DNA of 62,759 nucleotides. Source: Anaerolineae bacterium UTCFX2. GTDB lineage: Bacteria; Chloroflexota; Anaerolineae; Anaerolineales; UBA4823. The stretch covers positions 1 through 62,759 of the forward strand of contig MWTA01000098.1 of NCBI GenBank assembly GCA_002050125.1. The letters are read 5' to 3'. Numbering within the stretch: the stretch's first letter is position 1; each line of letters opens with the position of its first letter. Below are positions 49,995 to 59,404 of this stretch, one piece after another. A program made the translations under genes and the position numbers. The notes below the pieces were generated by a model that was given only the letters and a program-made list of their open reading frames with translations, was not told where the DNA came from and searched no databases.

Positions 49995-51740
49995 CTAAGT
50001 TTTCAAAGGCGAATCTTTACGCTCCCGGCAATAGCGTTCCATCTCTTTATATGGGATGATTTGCGCCTTTTTCTTGCGCACATCAACGACGGTGACGCGT
50101 TCGGTGCAAGAGTAACAGGGGTCGATGCTGGCGACGATCAGCGGCGCATCCGAGATCGTATTATTCCGCAGCATATAGCGCAACGGGGGCCAGTTGTTAT
50201 AACTGGAAGCCCGGCAGCGCCAGCGGTACAGTTTCTGGTTATCGCCCAGCATGCTCCAGTGAATATCTTCGCCGCGCGGGGCTTCCACATATCCCAGAGC
50301 GAAGCGATAAGGTTTATATTGGAAATCCTCCACCAAAATCGGACCTTCCGGCATGGTTTCCAGGCAGGTTTCGACGAGTGAAAGCGAAGTGAAGAACTCC
50401 TCCGCCCGGACGAGGGTGCGCGCCAGAACGTCACAGCCATCTTTATAACTGGTCGTCCACGGCACCCGATCGTATGCGCTATAAGGGTGGATCACCCGGA
50501 TGTCCCGGTCGAACCCCGAGCCGCGTAGTGTGGGACCCACCGGACTGTAATCGCGGGCAACCTGCGGCTCCAGCCGGCCCACGTTTTGGGTTCGCTGCAC
50601 GATGTAAGGGGTTTCCAACAGTATGCTGACCAAACTGGTCACTTCCTGGCGCAGCTCCGCAATCCATTTAAGGGTTTGCACCCGTTGATCCTTCAAGATA
50701 TCCCGCCGCACCCCTCCGATGAGATTCATCCCGTAGGTCTTGCGCGTCCCTGTGAGCACCTCCGCCATCTGCATGGCTTTCTCGCGCACCCGGAATAGCT
50801 GCATAAAACCGGTGTCGAACCCAACGAAGTGGCAAGCCAAGCCCAGGTTCAAAAGATGACTGTGCAGCCGTTCCACTTCCAGAAGAATTGTGCGGATGTA
50901 GTGCGCGCGTTCAGGGATCGTGATGTCCAGCGCTCGCTCGATGGAGTTGGCGTACGCAACGTTGTGAGCATAACCGCAGATCCCGCAGATCCGATCCGCT
51001 AAAAACGGGACCTGATCGTAATTCATGCGCGTCTCTGCCAGTTTCTCCATCCCGCGGTGGACGTAGAACAGGCGGTAGTCGGCATCGACGATGTGCTCCC
51101 CATCCACAAACAGACGAAAATGACCCGGCTCATCCGAGGTGATATGCAGCGGCCCGAGTGGAATTTGAACCAGTTCTTCATCGCCGATGTCCAGGAATTC
51201 GTAAGTTTCGTTCTCCGTTGTCGGTTCTGGGCGCAGGCGATAGTCCATCGTGTCTTTGCGCAGCGGATAGAGGTCTTCGGGCCAATCATCCGGCAGGACC
51301 AGGCGGCGCTCGTCCTGGATGCCGACCGGCTGCAGCCCAAACATATCGCGCACCTCCCGCTCATACCAGACTGCCGCCGGCACATGAGGCGTCACTGCCG
51401 GAAACTCGGGCTGGTACGGAGGCACTAAACCCCTCACGACCATGTAGCATTTATCGGAGTTCTGGGCTGGCTCGCTGCCATTGCCCTCAACCGAGAGCAC
51501 ATAGTAGAGGGCGAAATTGCCATTCAGGGGGCGCTCGTCGTTCGCGGCAACAACCGCGAGCCAGCCTCCCTGCTGATAATAAAGCCAGGATACAATCGCG
51601 GGAAGCGTGTTCAGATCCACGGTCAGAGTAACTTGATCGGGCGCCTGCCAGGATTCGTCCTGGACCGCCCTGCCAAATTGTTCACGCAGCGCCGCAACAT
51701 ACCTGTACCCGCTTTTTGTCTGTTCTATCGTCTCAAGCAT
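49995..51740 (-). CDS. hyfG: [NiFe]-hydrogenase group 4a large subunit (HyfG/HycE-like)
   Basis: A 581-residue NuoCD-like large subunit. Residues 1-175 are the NuoC-type part (VPAAVWYEREVRDMFGLQPV) and the rest the catalytic NuoD-type part. Ni-Fe ligands come from DRICGICGYAHN and, near the C-terminus, IDPCYSCTER. The last 30 residues (VTVVDVRKKKAQIIPYKEME to SPLKT) closely match the C-terminal peptide that HycI removes from E. coli HycE, so processing after the Arg of CTER is expected. It carries out proton reduction or H2 oxidation. The strong HycE likeness favours a formate-hydrogenlyase-type complex. Confidence 0.95.
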   Translation of the reverse strand: MLETIEQTKSGYRYVAALREQFGRAVQDESWQAPDQVTLTVDLNTLPAIVSWLYYQQGGWLAVVAANDERPLNGNFALYYVLSVEGNGSEPAQNSDKCYMVVRGLVPPYQPEFPAVTPHVPAAVWYEREVRDMFGLQPVGIQDERRLVLPDDWPEDLYPLRKDTMDYRLRPEPTTENETYEFLDIGDEELVQIPLGPLHITSDEPGHFRLFVDGEHIVDADYRLFYVHRGMEKLAETRMNYDQVPFLADRICGICGYAHNVAYANSIERALDITIPERAHYIRTILLEVERLHSHLLNLGLACHFVGFDTGFMQLFRVREKAMQMAEVLTGTRKTYGMNLIGGVRRDILKDQRVQTLKWIAELRQEVTSLVSILLETPYIVQRTQNVGRLEPQVARDYSPVGPTLRGSGFDRDIRVIHPYSAYDRVPWTTSYKDGCDVLARTLVRAEEFFTSLSLVETCLETMPEGPILVEDFQYKPYRFALGYVEAPRGEDIHWSMLGDNQKLYRWRCRASSYNNWPPLRYMLRNNTISDAPLIVASIDPCYSCTERVTVVDVRKKKAQIIPYKEMERYCRERKDSPLKT

Positions 51741-51801
51741 TGATCCATCATCTCCTTTTGTAGATTACCGATCATTCGAGGAAACCAAAAACACATCCCG
51801 T

Positions 51802-53385
51802 TCACCGCCCGAAGAGCTGCGCAAACTGCAAAAACGCGATTGGCAACTCGGAATTGCTAAAGTTAAGCAAAGAAATCGATGCGTCAGCCGCTGCGTTTCC
51901 GTGGATTGAGATCAGGGCAGCCTGGTTCAGGAGCATGCTGATTTGCGGTGGCAGATAAAGCCCCAGCGCCAGCACCAGGATCACCAACACCGCGATCGGC
52001 GCCAGCATGCTGATGCGCACGTCGCCTTTGGTGATGTTCTCAGGCAAGCTTCCAAACACCGCAGAGCTAGCCATCTTCATGAACGCAGCAAAGACTATCG
52101 CCAGGAAGAGCAACAACACGACCATCAGCAGAGGGAAGCCCGAGAAAAAGCCTGCGCTAAAAATCGAGAACTTACTGATAAAAATATTGAAAGGCGGCGA
52201 TCCGATCAAAGCCAGTGTTCCAACCAGCAGCACGAAACTGGTAAACGGCGCAACTTGCAGCATGCCTTTTATCTTAGAAAGATCGCGCGTATGGTACTTC
52301 ACCAGGATGTTACCGGAAGTGCAGAACATAAGGGCTTTGACCAGGCTGTGATTGATCGTGTGCAGCAAAGCCGCCAGGATGCCCGCCGGTCCTCCGATTC
52401 CAAAAGCCAGCACGATCAACCCGATGTTCTCGACGCTGGAATACGCCAGCAGACGTTTGATGTCCCGCTGGACAAATATAAACAACGCCGCCGCGACCAC
52501 CGAGAGCGAACCAAAGATCAGGAATATCATTTGCGGAAATTCGGGACCGATCCCCTGTTCAAGGATTATCGCAAAACGGATGATGACCAGCAGTGCGCAG
52601 TTCAACAACACCCCAGAAAGCAACGCGCTCACCGGGCTGGGCGCTTCGCTATGGGCGTCCGGAAGCCAGGCGTGCATCGGAAAGATGCCCGCTTTGGTGC
52701 CAAAACCGATCAAGATAAACACAAACGCCAGCTTGAGCAAAGTGGGGTCGAGCGCCCGCGCATTTTTGACGATCTCAGTCCACAGCACCGCCGCTTCGGG
52801 GCGCTGGAGAAAATTGACCGCATCCGAATAAACCAATACCGTGCCGTATAACGCAAACGCCACACCGACGGTGCAGATAATCACATACTTCCAGGCGGCT
52901 TCCAGGGAGGAACGATGTCCGTAAATCCCCACCAGGAAAGTCGACCCAAGCGTGGTCGCCTCGATTGCCACCCACATCATAATGATGTTGTTTGCCGTGA
53001 CAACCAGAACCATCGTGAAGAGAAAGAGGTCAAACAAGCCGTAATAGGTACTTACTTGGTCAGCCTGCAGCTCTCCCGTGCGCACGTCATTGCGAATGTA
53101 ACCAATTGAATAAATCCCAACCAGAAAACCGACCACACAGACAATCAGCAGGAAAACCGCTGCAAGCGCATCGACATGCAGCCAATCATTTAGAGCGACG
53201 ACGCTGCCTTCAACCAGGACGCCCTGGATCACCAACAAGCCCAGAATCAGCACGACCAGGATTGTGATGAAATGTAATACCTCAGCTACGCGCATGGCAA
53301 GCTTCCCTGCCCAGCGGGCAGAGAAAGCCGCTAGAGACAGCAGGATTGGCGCCAGTAACAGCCAGGAGAGGTAGTTGGTATACAT
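51802..53385 (-). CDS. hyfF: Hydrogenase-4 membrane subunit HyfF-like
   Basis: A 527-residue antiporter-type (NuoL/M/N) subunit with about 14 helices. The Lys/Glu proton path is visible: MMWVAIEATTLGSTFLVG with the helix-5 Glu, GTKAGIFPMHAWLPDAHSEA with the Lys and His, and a later Lys in HTINHSLVKALMF. It should take part in ion pumping by the hydrogenase. Order and length match HyfF. Confidence 0.9.
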   Translation of the reverse strand: MYTNYLSWLLLAPILLSLAAFSARWAGKLAMRVAEVLHFITILVVLILGLLVIQGVLVEGSVVALNDWLHVDALAAVFLLIVCVVGFLVGIYSIGYIRNDVRTGELQADQVSTYYGLFDLFLFTMVLVVTANNIIMMWVAIEATTLGSTFLVGIYGHRSSLEAAWKYVIICTVGVAFALYGTVLVYSDAVNFLQRPEAAVLWTEIVKNARALDPTLLKLAFVFILIGFGTKAGIFPMHAWLPDAHSEAPSPVSALLSGVLLNCALLVIIRFAIILEQGIGPEFPQMIFLIFGSLSVVAAALFIFVQRDIKRLLAYSSVENIGLIVLAFGIGGPAGILAALLHTINHSLVKALMFCTSGNILVKYHTRDLSKIKGMLQVAPFTSFVLLVGTLALIGSPPFNIFISKFSIFSAGFFSGFPLLMVVLLLFLAIVFAAFMKMASSAVFGSLPENITKGDVRISMLAPIAVLVILVLALGLYLPPQISMLLNQAALISIHGNAAADASISLLNFSNSELPIAFLQFAQLFGR

Positions 53386-53394
53386 AGTTTGGTC

Positions 53395-54045
53395 CTATCC
53401 TTTCAACGAAGTCAAACTGGCTGCATCAAGGGTGTCCAACTTCCTATAGATCTGGACTGCCAGGATCGTCATGATCAGCACTCCAAAGATCGCGTCCGTG
53501 GCGATCCCGATCTCTACAAGCTCTGGGGCGCTGTATGCCAGCAGCGCCAGGGTCAGATGAGAACCATTTTCCATCAGACAGAAACCTAGGATTTGCTTCA
53601 GGATGTTTCTTTGCGTCAAGATACAAAGCTGCCCGAAGAAGAAATGGGCTACCGAGACTGCCAGGGCGGGTTTGTACTCGTTGGCAATCTTGAGGTCAAG
53701 TTGGTTGATGACCACAAATGACACAACCACCGAGATCGCGGCCAGCACAATCGCCAGCGCCGGGCGGACCGCCTGGGGCGGCGGCGCCGCAGAGGCGACA
53801 CGATCTTCGCCGCGCAGCAAGATGTAAGGCGTCAGAATTGCCTTTGTGACCAGCGCGCTCGCAGCCCACAAAAAAAGCTGTTTTTGCCCAGTCGTCACCG
53901 CCAGTGTCAGAAAAATCAACACCAGCACAATCGATTGGACCGCGTAATAGTAGGCTGAACGCCTGAGACTCCGCGTCTCGATCACAATCAACGAGGTGAT
54001 AATCAGCAAGCCGCTTAGCGTATTGATCAGGTTGAAACCAAACAT
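53395..54045 (-). CDS. hyfE: Hydrogenase-4 membrane subunit HyfE-like
   Basis: A 216-residue NuoK-related membrane subunit with about six helices (SGLLIITSLIVIETRSLRRS, VVSFVVINQLDL, LGFCLMENGSHLTLALLAY with the conserved Glu). It is longer than NuoK, as HyfE is. CGGAGGT precedes the ATG. It ends 9 bases before hyfF. Confidence 0.88.
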   Translation of the reverse strand: MFGFNLINTLSGLLIITSLIVIETRSLRRSAYYYAVQSIVLVLIFLTLAVTTGQKQLFLWAASALVTKAILTPYILLRGEDRVASAAPPPQAVRPALAIVLAAISVVVSFVVINQLDLKIANEYKPALAVSVAHFFFGQLCILTQRNILKQILGFCLMENGSHLTLALLAYSAPELVEIGIATDAIFGVLIMTILAVQIYRKLDTLDAASLTSLKG

Positions 54046-54066
54046 CCATACCTCCGTTCGGGCAGC

Positions 54067-55509
54067 TTATCCGATCCAGTTTGCCGCAAAGAACCCGGAA
54101 ACCAGAGTCAACCCTGCCAGCGCAATCAGCACCGCTTGCATAGAAGGCGCCAGCGCGGTGGCTGAAGCGACCTCCTCAGACGGTTCGCCCGGCACTGTGG
54201 AGCTAAAGATCCAGAACAACCATGCAAAGCTGCCGATAGATTCAAACATGGCGATAATCACCAGAATTAAGAGCAGCGGCTCGGTTTTGGCTGCTTCGAA
54301 ACCGCCAGCAAAGATGGTGAACTTGCTGAAGAAACAGTTGAAAGGTGGAACGCCGGTAACTGCTAACGCTGCCACTGCGAAACTTGCCCCAACCAGCGGC
54401 ATCTTGGCGAGCACGCCTCGCAACGAAGGCAGCATACGCGTGCCAGTGGTGTAACTCAGCGCCCCAGCGACGAGAAAGAATAAACCTTTCGCAAAAGCAT
54501 GGTTGAAAATGTGCGCAACCGCGCCATTAAACGCCAGCGTTGAGCCGAAAACGGAAAGAGAAAGCGCAAAGAAGATATAAGAAAGTTGGGCAATCGTTGA
54601 ATATGCCAACAACTTCTTCAGATCCTTTTGCGGGAAGTACATGATAAAACCGTAGATCATGGTCGCGATTGCGCACACACACCCGATCACACCGATGATC
54701 TTTGGCGCGCCGTTCGCAGATCCCAGACAGCGGGCAAAGATGTACACGCCGACCTTTACCATTGAGGCTGCGTGCAGGTAAGCGCTGATCGGGGTTGGCG
54801 CGACCATGGCGTCTGGCAGCCAAAAATGGAATGGTAGCTGGGCGGATTTTCCAAATCCGGCGATCAACACACCGAGAAATATTACGGTCTTCGCGCTCTC
54901 GGTCAGCCCAGCCATCTCAGAAAGCTGCAAGCTGCGCGTGACCGCGAAGAAATAAGCCGTCGCGGCATAAAGCCCGATTGAGGCTGCCTGCGTCACGATG
55001 ATCGCCTTCAACGCCGCTTTGCGCGCCTTCTCGTTGTCGTAGTATCCAATCAGACCCCATGAGCAGACTCCAGTTAACTCGAAGAAAATCAACATGCCCA
55101 GCATGGTCGAAGCATAAACCACCCCTGCCATCGAACCGATAAAACAGAGTAAAAAGAAGTAATAGCGGCGTTCTACTTCTTTCTCGGGGTGCTCGCGATT
55201 CTTGTCTGATAGATAGCCTGTCGAATAGACTACGATCAGAAATCCAACCAGGATGAACGCTAACCCAATCAGGACGCTGAGCCGGTCGATCACCAACCCA
55301 AAGACTACCGTGTTACCCAGTGAGATGAGATTAACCGTTGCCGGCGTTTTCCCCGCCGATGCAAACGAGATCAATAAAAGCAGGCTGCAAGCCGCCGCGG
55401 CCAGCGCGACTGCCTGGCTGAACAGTTTGATCCACGCCCGCGGGATCACCAGGACCAGCAAGCCACCCAGAAAAGGAGCTAATATGCTAGCGATAATCAA
55501 TCCGGTCAT
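54067..55509 (-). CDS. hyfD: Hydrogenase-4 membrane subunit HyfD-like
   Basis: A 480-residue second antiporter-type subunit: FFELTGVCSWGLIGYY with the conserved Glu, KSAQLPFHFWLPDAMVAPTP with the Lys, and FNHAFAKGLFFLVAG. I use the ATG at 55509 with GGAGGG upstream rather than the longer frame. In hyf operons this gene also sits between HyfC and HyfE. The presence of HyfD, HyfE and HyfF marks a Hyf (FHL-2) type rather than a compact Hyc type. Confidence 0.9.
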   Translation of the reverse strand: MTGLIIASILAPFLGGLLVLVIPRAWIKLFSQAVALAAAACSLLLLISFASAGKTPATVNLISLGNTVVFGLVIDRLSVLIGLAFILVGFLIVVYSTGYLSDKNREHPEKEVERRYYFFLLCFIGSMAGVVYASTMLGMLIFFELTGVCSWGLIGYYDNEKARKAALKAIIVTQAASIGLYAATAYFFAVTRSLQLSEMAGLTESAKTVIFLGVLIAGFGKSAQLPFHFWLPDAMVAPTPISAYLHAASMVKVGVYIFARCLGSANGAPKIIGVIGCVCAIATMIYGFIMYFPQKDLKKLLAYSTIAQLSYIFFALSLSVFGSTLAFNGAVAHIFNHAFAKGLFFLVAGALSYTTGTRMLPSLRGVLAKMPLVGASFAVAALAVTGVPPFNCFFSKFTIFAGGFEAAKTEPLLLILVIIAMFESIGSFAWLFWIFSSTVPGEPSEEVASATALAPSMQAVLIALAGLTLVSGFFAANWIG

Positions 55510-55527
55510 GCTGTATCCCTCCACTAC

Positions 55528-56466
55528 CTAGACGTTCGCCAGGTAAAACACAAACGAAAGAACCGCTGACCCTAATGCCAGCCAGGTTGCCGCTGGCGCT
55601 TTCATAAATCGCGTACGAGCCATAATATTTTCCAAGAATGCCGCGACAAAAAAGAACGCCAGTGCTTTCAAGGCAAACGAAATCAGCGCTACCAGCCCCC
55701 CAACCGCGGTCAGGCTGCTCATGCTGCCAAAAGGCAGGAAGAGCGCCAAAAACAGACCCACTAGCACAAGCTGTTTCAGATAGATGCCCCACTTCATGAT
55801 CGCCAGCGAACGACCCGAATATTCTGCCAGCGGACCTTCCTGCAGCTCTTGTTCCGCCTCGCCAACATCAAATGGCAGCTTCCCCATCTCGACAAACGTG
55901 GCAAACGCAAACGAAGCCATACTGAGCCAGAACCCCATCGAGTAGGGAAGCGTGCGCGCCACAACCTGACTGGAAATCCCTCCCAGATTGGTCGTCCCAG
56001 CCAGCAACGCCATAACGAAAACCACCAAAATCAGAATAGGCTCGACCAGCGCAGACATCAGCAACTCGCGGCGCACACCGACCGCGCCAAAGCTGTTGCC
56101 GGTTTCAAGCCCCGCGATCGAAAAGAAAACGCGCGGCAGTGCGAATAGATAGATAATTAAAATCAGATCTCCAACCATGCCCAGCGGCGACCAGACCGTT
56201 AGTATCGGTAAAATGAGCGCCACTAGCAGCATTGCTGCCAGCGTCAGATATGGGGTGATCCTGAAAATCCAGCCGGCTTGCTCTGAAATCACCTCCTGGC
56301 GATTCATGAGCTTGAAAAGATCGCGGTAATTTTGGGTAAGCGGGGGACCTTTGCGGGAGTGTATCTTTGCCCGCATCACCCGCACAAAACCAGAATACAA
56401 CGGCGCGGCAATCAAGAGCAGCAGCGCCTGCAATACGCCGACAGCGATCAGTTGAACAGTCGTCAT
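55528..56466 (-). CDS. hyfC: Hydrogenase-4 membrane subunit HyfC-like (NuoH type)
   Basis: A 312-residue NuoH-type subunit with about eight helices. RAKIHSRKGPPLTQNYRDLF is the typical loop, and FVEMGKLPFDVGEAEQEL with EYSGRSLAIM forms the conserved acidic segment at the junction with the peripheral arm. The ATG at 56466 overlaps the HyfB stop (ATGA). The longer frame upstream lies inside hyfB and is rejected. Confidence 0.92.
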   Translation of the reverse strand: MTTVQLIAVGVLQALLLLIAAPLYSGFVRVMRAKIHSRKGPPLTQNYRDLFKLMNRQEVISEQAGWIFRITPYLTLAAMLLVALILPILTVWSPLGMVGDLILIIYLFALPRVFFSIAGLETGNSFGAVGVRRELLMSALVEPILILVVFVMALLAGTTNLGGISSQVVARTLPYSMGFWLSMASFAFATFVEMGKLPFDVGEAEQELQEGPLAEYSGRSLAIMKWGIYLKQLVLVGLFLALFLPFGSMSSLTAVGGLVALISFALKALAFFFVAAFLENIMARTRFMKAPAATWLALGSAVLSFVFYLANV

Positions 56467-58499
56467 AGTCCACCTCTCCCAAAGAGCAGGATCAGGAGCA
56501 CAGCTAAAGTGATGATGATATACAGACAGTACACCCGGATATCCCCCATTTGCAGAGCCTGGATCCATTGCCCCGCCGTTTCAATCAACCGGGTCGTGGG
56601 TCTGGTGACCACATTTTCAACCAGAGGCTCTACGCGCGAAACCCAGTTGAGCGCTGGCTTGGCCGCGCCCTTGACGATTTGCGCCGGACCTGCCAGTAAG
56701 GTGCGCAACTGATACAGTCCGCGGAACGATGTCTTCACCGGCTGGTCAAAGCCGCTGGCAGTCAACGACATCCGGCTGGAATACCCATACCCACAAGACC
56801 AGGGTTCCACGTTCTGGCGGCTGCGCAAGCGGGTCCGGCTGAAAATTGTAACGATCAGGAAGGGTACGATGAGCAAGCCGATTAGCAGTATTCCAATCAG
56901 CGGCGGGGATAACACCGCCTGGGCGGGGTCCAAGGGAAATACCTGCCAACCGTTCGATACGGTCACCGGGGCTAACCCGCTAAAGGTCGCCGCGACGTTC
57001 GCGACCCAGGGCGCGGCCAGCGGCGCTCCCAGACCCAAGCCCAAGCAGCCTAGAGCAAGACAAGCCATACTAACGCGCATCCAAACCCCCGGTTCATGCG
57101 CTCTGCTGGCAGGCTCGCTCCTGGCAGGCCCCGCAAATGCGCTCCCATAAGCTTTGATGTACACCATCACCGCAAACGCCCCAGCCAGGGCTAACAACGC
57201 GCCAGCCAGGGGGGCGAACATACGCAAAGGGAAAAAGCTAATCTTGCCCGCACTAAAAAGAGCCTGATAAGTAAACCACTCACTCACAAAGCCATTCAGT
57301 GGCGGTATCGCCGATACTGCCAGCGCGCCAATCAGGAAGAAGAGCGCCGTCCAGGGCATTCGATGAGCCAGTCCGCCCATCCGGTTGAGATTTTTTGTAC
57401 CGGTTTGCGCGATCACTGCGCCCGCGCCGAGAAAAAGGAGCGACTTAAAAAAGGCGTGGCTGAGTATGTGATACAGTGCAGCCAAGAAACCCACCACAGC
57501 CAGTGGCGCTTGCTTGAGCGCCAGCCCAGCCATCCCCACACCGATACCAATCAGGATAATGCCGATGTTTTCAACGCTGGAATACGCCAACAGCCGCTTG
57601 ATATCGCGTTCAGTCAGCGCGTAGAGAACCCCCAGGACCGTCGAGACGACTCCAAATCCCAGCACGATCAGTCCCCACCACCATTCCTGTGCGCCGAGCA
57701 AATCCACGCTCACCCGTAGAATTCCATAGATAGCGATCTTAATCATCACCCCCGACATCAGGGCAGAGATGTGGCTCGGGGCAGCCGGGTGTGCGCGGGG
57801 AAGCCAAATGTGCAAAGGCACCATACCGGCTTTAGCTCCAAAACCGACGAATGTCAACAGAAAAATTAAGGTCTTTATCCCCGCGGTTAGGGGAAGCTGG
57901 CGGAAAGCGTTAAAATCAAAGCTACCCGCCCGCTGGAAGAGAATCAGAAACGCCAGCATGATCAGCGCCGCGCCTGCGTGCGCGATCAACATATAAAGAT
58001 ACCCTGCCTGGATGGATTCGCGTTTCTCCGTCTCAAAAATGACCAAGAAATACGAGAGCAGGGTCATCATCTCCCAGAATACGAGGAAATACAGCGCATT
58101 GGCGACCGTAACCACCACGAGCATAGCTGCAAGAAACAGGTTGCCAAAGAAACCAATAGCTCCCAGGTTGCGTTCTTCGGAATATTCTTTCAAGTACTCA
58201 ATCGAGTACAGGCTGGCAGCAGCTCCAATCAGCGTGATGAGAATAATAAAAAAAGCGGATAGAGAATCTAACTTCAGCACGATATCGCCAAAAGGCGCCA
58301 ATCCTTGAAATGTAACCTGGGGGGGCGTCTCGGCTCGCAAAGCCAGCACCGCGGACGCGGCTCCAATGAGCGACGCGACCAGACCAAAAATGCCCGAAAC
58401 AAGGCGCGCTCTCTGGCTGGATCGGGCAAACAATGCTGAGGCAATCCCGCCTGCGCAATAGCCAATGAGCGAGATCAATAAGAGTTGGATCGCATCCAT
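56463..58499 (-). CDS. hyfB: Hydrogenase-4 membrane subunit HyfB-like (NuoL type)
   Basis: A 678-residue antiporter-type subunit with a long C-terminal part and about 16 helices. FLVFWEMMTLLSYFLVIF, GAKAGMVPLHIWLPRAHPAA, LYHILSHAFFKSLLFLGAG and IPPLNGFVSEWFTYQALF are the conserved segments. The C-terminus ends in an extra helix like the lateral helix of NuoL. It is the first membrane gene after the ferredoxin subunit, as in hyfAB. Confidence 0.92.
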   Translation of the reverse strand: MDAIQLLLISLIGYCAGGIASALFARSSQRARLVSGIFGLVASLIGAASAVLALRAETPPQVTFQGLAPFGDIVLKLDSLSAFFIILITLIGAAASLYSIEYLKEYSEERNLGAIGFFGNLFLAAMLVVVTVANALYFLVFWEMMTLLSYFLVIFETEKRESIQAGYLYMLIAHAGAALIMLAFLILFQRAGSFDFNAFRQLPLTAGIKTLIFLLTFVGFGAKAGMVPLHIWLPRAHPAAPSHISALMSGVMIKIAIYGILRVSVDLLGAQEWWWGLIVLGFGVVSTVLGVLYALTERDIKRLLAYSSVENIGIILIGIGVGMAGLALKQAPLAVVGFLAALYHILSHAFFKSLLFLGAGAVIAQTGTKNLNRMGGLAHRMPWTALFFLIGALAVSAIPPLNGFVSEWFTYQALFSAGKISFFPLRMFAPLAGALLALAGAFAVMVYIKAYGSAFAGPARSEPASRAHEPGVWMRVSMACLALGCLGLGLGAPLAAPWVANVAATFSGLAPVTVSNGWQVFPLDPAQAVLSPPLIGILLIGLLIVPFLIVTIFSRTRLRSRQNVEPWSCGYGYSSRMSLTASGFDQPVKTSFRGLYQLRTLLAGPAQIVKGAAKPALNWVSRVEPLVENVVTRPTTRLIETAGQWIQALQMGDIRVYCLYIIITLAVLLILLFGRGGL

Positions 58500-58521
58500 A
58501 GTCTTCTCCTGACGAGTTCCG

Positions 58522-59175
58522 TCATTCGACCGGTTCAGGCTGTTCTGCAGCCGTTACATGTGTGACTTCCTTGATGTGCTGGAACAACCGCTCCTCAATA
58601 AGCGCCAGCTCATCATCCGGCTCTTCGGCTTCCGGCGGCGTCTGGAAGAGCATCAGCGCCTGGTGTGGACAGGCAATCACACAGGCGGGCCCTTCAGGGC
58701 GGAAATAACACAGATCGCACTTGACGGCGACGGTCTTTTGCCCTACCTCCCATTTCAAAAGCGAAAGCTGTTCCTGATAGCTCAATTCTCGTAAGAACAT
58801 CGGGTCAGGTTGAAATGGCGTGTTGAGAAAGGCATAATTCCCAACGTTCAATTCCAAGCCTGGCACGGGCGTTCCCCCCGGCAAAATATTGCCGAACGGG
58901 CAAGCCAGCGCGCACATTTTGCAGCCGATGCACAGGCTCTCATTGATTTGAATGGAATGGGCTTCGTGTGTGATCGCGTGTACCGGACAGACCAGCGCAC
59001 ACATCGCGTCCTCGCAATGCCGGCATTGGATGGGCATGGTACCGGCAGGTGTGTGAGTAATATATAAGCGTGGGTAGGCTTGCAAGCCGGCTTGGCGGTG
59101 AACCTCTGTACAGGCAGCCACGCAGGCATAGCAACCAACGCACTTGCGGTTATCTGCAAGAACGAAATAGTTCAT
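58522..59175 (-). CDS. hyfA: 4[4Fe-4S] ferredoxin subunit (HyfA/HycB-like)
   Basis: A 217-residue polyferredoxin of the HycB/CooF/DmsB type: CVGCYACVAACTEVH, CRHCEDAMCALVC, CIGCKMCALACPFGN and CDLCYFRPEGPACVIAC give four cluster sites. It links an electron donor (formate dehydrogenase in E. coli) to the hydrogenase. No formate dehydrogenase gene is in the window, so the donor is open. I use the ATG at 59175 (MNYFVLADNRKC). It is the promoter-proximal gene of the operon. I saw no convincing -12/-24 or FNR site ahead of it. Confidence 0.9.
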   Translation of the reverse strand: MNYFVLADNRKCVGCYACVAACTEVHRQAGLQAYPRLYITHTPAGTMPIQCRHCEDAMCALVCPVHAITHEAHSIQINESLCIGCKMCALACPFGNILPGGTPVPGLELNVGNYAFLNTPFQPDPMFLRELSYQEQLSLLKWEVGQKTVAVKCDLCYFRPEGPACVIACPHQALMLFQTPPEAEEPDDELALIEERLFQHIKEVTHVTAAEQPEPVE

Positions 59176-59367
59176 GGCACCACCGTAGAATTGTGAAATT
59201 GACCTCAATGTTTATTTACATGAAAAACAAGTTCCTGTCATCGGATAGGCGTTGATTTTTCAAACCATCTGTTCGGAGAAGGAATAGACTTTTGTTGGTT
59301 CCGCCATTCCACGATTGCTTAGTTAAAGATAGGCAATTTCAGAAATCGCACATGGGATACTCTCTTA

Positions 59368-59376
59368 TGCTATACT
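59368..59376 (+). promoter_or_regulatory. Extended -10 of the two-component operon
   Basis: TGCTATACT (TGn-TATACT) 28 bases before the ATG of the kinase gene, with GAGGGAGG as ribosome-binding site in between. Confidence 0.55.
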
Positions 59377-59404
59377 TTGATCGTCCATTACTGAGGGAGG
59401 TTGG

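Noticed and set aside
59250..59262. FNR-like site ahead of the hydrogenase operon (TTGATTTTTCAA)
   Set aside because: The half sites are separated by the wrong distance (TTGA-N4-TCAA rather than TTGAT-N4-ATCAA).
59176..59404. Sigma-54 -24/-12 promoter for the hyf-like operon
   Set aside because: No GG-N10-GC pair with acceptable flanks was found in the intergenic region.
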